From an uncultured Eubacteriales bacterium (GTDB taxonomy: Bacteria > Bacillota > Clostridia > Oscillospirales > Acutalibacteraceae): 10,256 nucleotides of DNA. A program made the position numbers and the translations under genes. The stretch spans positions 1 through 10,256 of the forward strand of contig CAKUXU010000027.1 in the NCBI GenBank assembly GCA_934700635.1, written 5' to 3'. The notes under the pieces were generated by a model. It worked only from the letters and a program-made list of their open reading frames with translations, searched no databases and was not told where the DNA came from. Positions 8,059 through 10,256 of the stretch are shown piece after piece. Numbering within the stretch: position 1 is the stretch's first letter; every line of letters starts with the position of its first letter.

Positions 8059-8153
8059 TGAAATTGCCAAATAAAAGAGTAAAACTATACTAAATATTGT
8101 GAGTAAAATGAAAGAAAGTTTAGAATATATAGATTAGTTTTGAGGCAATTTCA
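8059..8153 (+). promoter_or_regulatory. Long-range inverted repeat in the probable mRNA leader
   Basis: TGAAATTGCC (8059-8068) is perfectly complementary to GGCAATTTCA (8144-8153). Inside it, AAAACTA (8081-8087) pairs perfectly with TAGTTTT (8135-8141). Together they form a 10-bp plus 7-bp stem with an asymmetric internal loop (12 and 2 bases). The left arm lies at the predicted transcript 5' end and the right arm ends 12 bases before the ribosome binding site. It may stabilise the 5' end or influence translation. It does not resemble a riboswitch class I know. Confidence 0.5.
8064..8091 (+). promoter_or_regulatory. Alternative sigma-A promoter of the surface-protein gene
   Basis: TTGCCA (8064-8069) and TATACT (8086-8091), 16 bases apart, each match five of six consensus positions. 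If this one is used, transcription would start near 8098 and the left arm of the inverted repeat would stay outside the RNA, acting only as DNA. It overlaps that arm, so the two readings exclude each other for a given transcript. Confidence 0.4.
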
Positions 8154-8165
8154 AGAAAACAAATG

Positions 8166-8172
8166 AAAGGAG
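8166..8172 (+). promoter_or_regulatory. Ribosome binding site fixing the GTG start at 8182
   Basis: AAAGGAG lies 9 bases before GTG at 8182. The overlapping ATG at 8180 is in another frame and stops after five codons. The in-frame ATG at 8194 is too far (21 bases) and would remove part of the charged signal-peptide start. Confidence 0.8.
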
Positions 8173-8181
8173 TAACTAGAT

Positions 8182-10256
8182 GTGGAAAAGAAAATGAAAG
8201 GACGGATAGGAGCAGCAGCGATAATGATGTTAACATGTACAGCATTTGGAATAACGAAAGCATCAGCTGTTGCGAAACCGGAAAACTTAGAAGTAAAAGG
8301 AAAATATACCTACACGGGTAAAGAAATAACAGTAGAAGATAAAGATGTACAAGGATACGACCCAGAAGAAATGAATATGACAGGTAATAAATCAAGTAAA
8401 GCAGGAACGCATGAAATATCGGTAACACCGAAAGAAGGAAATTGGGATGGATTAGATAATGCCACGGCAGCGACAGCTGAGTGGACAATAGATCCGGCAG
8501 AACAAGTAATAGCTTTAATTTCAGGAAAAGGAGTAAATGCAGAAAAATCAACAATAAATGTTGCGATGGGAGAAAATATAAGTACAGAAGAAATGAAATC
8601 GAAAATAACGGGAGCAAAAGGATTATTAGGATTTACACCGCAGAAAAATCTCGATGATACCGAAGAAAGTATAGGTACACTTAGTTCGGAAGGAGAGTTT
8701 ACGACAAAAAACAAGCTTGGCAAAGGAGAATTTGAGGTATTTGCGAAACCTGTATTTGTAGGAAGCGATTCAGAAAATACACACAAAATGTCGAATAAAT
8801 TGAATGTAATTCTTCAAGTACTTGAAAAAGTAAGTATAGAAGGACTTGAAAACAGTGAAAATAGTTTTACATATAACGGGAATGCTCAAAAACCTGAAGG
8901 TACTATAACCGTAAGTGAAAACAAAATACCTGCAAACGAACTAGAAGTTTTATATGAAGGAACAGGTGAAACAGAATATCCACTTAGCAAAGACGCACCG
9001 AAAAATGTTGGAACGTACAAAGTTACATATTCTGTGCCAAATACAAATGAAACTTATGCAGGAAGTACAAGCTATGAATTCAAAATCGAAAAAGCCGAGC
9101 CAGAGTACACTGTACCTCAAAATTTAAAAGGTATTAAAGGCCAAAAATTAAGTACAGTAGAATTAACAGAAAACTGGAAATGGAAAGATTCTGAAACAGT
9201 TATGGAAGAGTCCGGTGAAAAATCTTTTGATGCAATTTTTACACCTCAAGACACAATTAACTACACAGAAGTTGAAAAACAGCTTTCTGTTCAGGTTTCT
9301 GATCCCGAAAATATGGATAATTATCCTCAAAAACCAACTTTGAGTGTAGAAGGAAAGTACATTTACAACGGCAATAATCAAACTGCTACCGTTAACGGAT
9401 ACAATCCCGAAACAATGCTTATATCAGGAAATGTTCAAAAAGATGCAGGAGATTATGATATTTCCGTAACACCTAAGGAAAAATGGTCCGACGGCTCATC
9501 CGATGAAGTTAAAATTTCTTGGAAAATCGAAAAGGCAGATTCTACAAATTATAAAATTCCTACAAGTTTAGAAGCTAAAAGAGGTCAAAAATTAAGTGAA
9601 ATTAATTTACCTGAAGGTTTCGCTTGGCTTGATCCTGAAACTGAAATCTTAAAAACTGATGCTTTTTATGCTTCATTTACTCTTAATGGAGATCCCAAAA
9701 ATTACAATACTGTTAACGATATTTTTGTTATGGTTAAAATTACCGACCCACTTAAAACTTATCCTTTAGATGATTCTCAAGATAAATCCCTCGTTTTCAA
9801 CAAAAATAGTAAAATCGAATTTAAAATTAATGCAGATTATCATCTCTTTGAAAATGGTAATGGTAAAGTATTTATCGATGGCCTATTTATCAAACCCGAT
9901 TTTTATTCTTCTAAATCCGGTAGCACCATCATTACTTTAACTCAACCTTTCGCTGATTCTTTATCTATCGGTTCTCATTCTCTTACCGTCACTTTCTCGG
10001 ACGGTGCCGAAACTAATCTCTCTTTCTCTATCAATGATCAAAATCCTGTAAACAAAGATCTTATTAATCCTATCTCTTCTGTCAATAATTCTAATGATTC
10101 TAATGACTCACTTTTCTCTAATCTTAATCAAAACTTATTCCAAAGTTTAGATGATGACTCACTCACCGATTACTACGATTTCATTCAAACCGATGACTCT
10201 TCCTCTTTCTTCCTCCTCTCTATCTCTTTATTTATCTCCTCTTGTTCTATTGCTTT
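8182..10256 (+). CDS. Secreted surface protein with Ig-like repeat modules and C-terminal anchor (3' end outside the window)
   Basis: One frame stays open for 691 codons from GTG to the window end. Residues 1-29 are a signal peptide: basic M-E-K-K-M-K-G-R, a hydrophobic core, then A-S-A cleaved before Val30. Modules: A (36-106), an unassigned domain (107-215), an MBG/Ig-like domain (217-305, with N-V-G-T-Y-K-V-T-Y), B (309-374), A' (387-452), B' (457-522), and a domain (523-620) like one common before the anchor in clostridial surface proteins. An Asn/Ser/Asp linker (620-673) and a hydrophobic segment (from 674) running off the window follow. The segment I-Q-T-D-D-S (668-673) sits where sortase substrates usually carry a T-G-D or LPxTG-type motif, but Gly is replaced by Asp, so sortase attachment is uncertain. 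A role as adhesin or wall protein is inferred from architecture alone. Base composition and codon choice change steadily along the gene, unlike its neighbours. Confidence 0.87.
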   Translation, partial: MEKKMKGRIGAAAIMMLTCTAFGITKASAVAKPENLEVKGKYTYTGKEITVEDKDVQGYDPEEMNMTGNKSSKAGTHEISVTPKEGNWDGLDNATAATAEWTIDPAEQVIALISGKGVNAEKSTINVAMGENISTEEMKSKITGAKGLLGFTPQKNLDDTEESIGTLSSEGEFTTKNKLGKGEFEVFAKPVFVGSDSENTHKMSNKLNVILQVLEKVSIEGLENSENSFTYNGNAQKPEGTITVSENKIPANELEVLYEGTGETEYPLSKDAPKNVGTYKVTYSVPNTNETYAGSTSYEFKIEKAEPEYTVPQNLKGIKGQKLSTVELTENWKWKDSETVMEESGEKSFDAIFTPQDTINYTEVEKQLSVQVSDPENMDNYPQKPTLSVEGKYIYNGNNQTATVNGYNPETMLISGNVQKDAGDYDISVTPKEKWSDGSSDEVKISWKIEKADSTNYKIPTSLEAKRGQKLSEINLPEGFAWLDPETEILKTDAFYASFTLNGDPKNYNTVNDIFVMVKITDPLKTYPLDDSQDKSLVFNKNSKIEFKINADYHLFENGNGKVFIDGLFIKPDFYSSKSGSTIITLTQPFADSLSIGSHSLTVTFSDGAETNLSFSINDQNPVNKDLINPISSVNNSNDSNDSLFSNLNQNLFQSLDDDSLTDYYDFIQTDDSSSFFLLSISLFISSCSIA
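8287..8499 (+). repeat. Module A, first copy of a duplicated Ig-like unit
   Basis: Residues 36-106. It aligns with module A' (residues 387-452): L-x-V-x-G-K-Y-x-Y-x-G, then G-Y-[DN]-P-E-x-M, then [ED]-I-S-V-T-P-K-E and a closing W-x-I. Matching residues use different third bases in the two copies. Confidence 0.75.
9106..9303 (+). repeat. Module B, first copy of a second duplicated unit
   Basis: Residues 309-374 (66 residues). It shares Y-x-[VI]-P, a G-Q-K-L-S motif, a W-x-D-x-E-T segment, an F-x-A-x-F-T strand and N-Y-x-x-V with module B', which has exactly the same length. This is a unit often seen in Firmicute surface proteins after an MBG-like domain. Confidence 0.75.
9340..9537 (+). repeat. 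Module A', second copy of unit A
   Basis: Residues 387-452, homologous to module A (residues 36-106). Position in the gene, not protein similarity, appears to set its synonymous codons: Ile ATT, Ser TCC and Pro CCT stand where A has ATA, TCG and CCG. Confidence 0.75.
9550..9747 (+). repeat. Module B', second copy of unit B
   Basis: Residues 457-522, homologous to module B and of equal length. A-B and A'-B' are not simple tandem copies: the first A is separated from B by two other domains, while A' and B' are adjacent. Confidence 0.7.
10197..10221 (+). other. Uninterrupted 25-base pyrimidine tract in the anchor-coding region
   Basis: Every base from 10197 to 10221 is C or T while the frame stays open, encoding Ser/Phe/Leu residues leading into and starting the C-terminal hydrophobic segment. 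The last 56 bases of the window contain only 6 purines. Coding-strand tracts of this kind stand out against the purine-rich sense strands of the other genes here. Confidence 0.9.

Larger units (their letters stand above)
7905..8181 (+). other. Purine-rich region upstream of the surface-protein gene
   Basis: The gap between the divergent promoter and the GTG at 8182 contains no credible gene. Its plus strand is about 75% purine (hand count: 45 of 60 bases in both 7921-7980 and 7981-8040), including an uninterrupted run of 25 purines at 7933-7957. It holds the candidate rightward promoters and the leader inverted repeat listed separately. The purine bias continues into the 5' half of the gene. 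Confidence 0.75.

Noticed and set aside
7837..8070. Minus-strand frame of 77 codons in the intergenic region
   Set aside because: It spans the sigma-A promoter and ribosome binding site of the large gene, is a low-complexity hydrophobic translation of purine-rich DNA, and has no credible start signal.
8120..8786. Two overlapping minus-strand frames (8120-8617 and 8310-8786), the first coding for a very hydrophobic protein
   Set aside because: Both lie antisense to the signal-peptide and module A part of the surface-protein gene. Their Leu/Ser/Phe-rich composition is the direct result of the purine-rich sense strand, and I see no strong ribosome binding site or family resemblance.
7933..10221. 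Direct base-for-base pairing of the 25-purine run with the 25-pyrimidine run
   Set aside because: Aligned without gaps, the purine run agrees with the reverse complement of the pyrimidine run at about 10 of 25 positions, no better than expected for two-letter sequences.
1..10256. Insertion sequences, CRISPR arrays, tRNA or rRNA genes, attachment sites
   Set aside because: I saw no transposase or integrase, no regularly spaced short repeats, no cloverleaf-like conserved tRNA arm sequences and no rRNA-like conserved blocks.

Overview
The window comes from an A+T-rich, endospore-forming member of the Clostridia (Firmicutes). The evidence is a sporulation gene set (pdaB-like deacetylase, sipL-like gene, spoIVA), strong AGGAGG-type ribosome binding sites, a sigma-A consensus promoter and a Gram-positive surface protein with Ig-like repeats. 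SipL-type SPOCS/LysM proteins next to SpoIVA point to Clostridia rather than Bacillus. I cannot name the genus.

Layout. Bases 3-176 are the C-terminal tail of a calcium/cation P-type ATPase. Bases 236-4145 hold three plus-strand genes of spore-envelope assembly: a PdaB-like polysaccharide deacetylase (cortex), a SPOCS+LysM protein resembling SipL, and the coat ATPase SpoIVA. SpoIVA polymerises on the forespore surface, and SipL is its known partner in Clostridioides difficile, so sipL and spoIVA together look like a coat-basement module. A hairpin at 4144-4177 separates this block from a converging minus-strand gene.

Bases 4194-7829 (minus) encode a 1211-residue protein that I do not recognise. 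It is cytoplasmic-looking and Lys/Glu-rich. It has three diverged internal repeats and a Glu/Ser/Lys linker built on a 36-bp tandem repeat. It is driven by a near-perfect sigma-A promoter (7862-7890), so it is probably vegetative rather than part of the sporulation block.

Bases 7830-8181 are a divergent intergenic region. It holds that promoter, one or two candidate promoters facing right, and a long-range inverted repeat in the probable mRNA leader. Bases 8182-10256 are one continuous reading frame that starts at GTG and runs off the window. It encodes a secreted, wall- or membrane-anchored protein with a signal peptide, duplicated Ig-like modules and a C-terminal hydrophobic anchor.

The most unusual observation is in this last gene. 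Its coding strand changes from about 75-80% purine (leader and signal peptide) through about 50% (middle) to 11% purine (last 56 bases). Synonymous codon choice follows: Ile is almost only ATA in the first 40% and almost only ATT/ATC afterwards, and Ser moves from AGN/TCA/TCG to TCT/TCC. Diverged copies of the same protein repeat use different synonymous codons according to position. I know of no described mechanism for such a purine-to-pyrimidine ramp within one gene.
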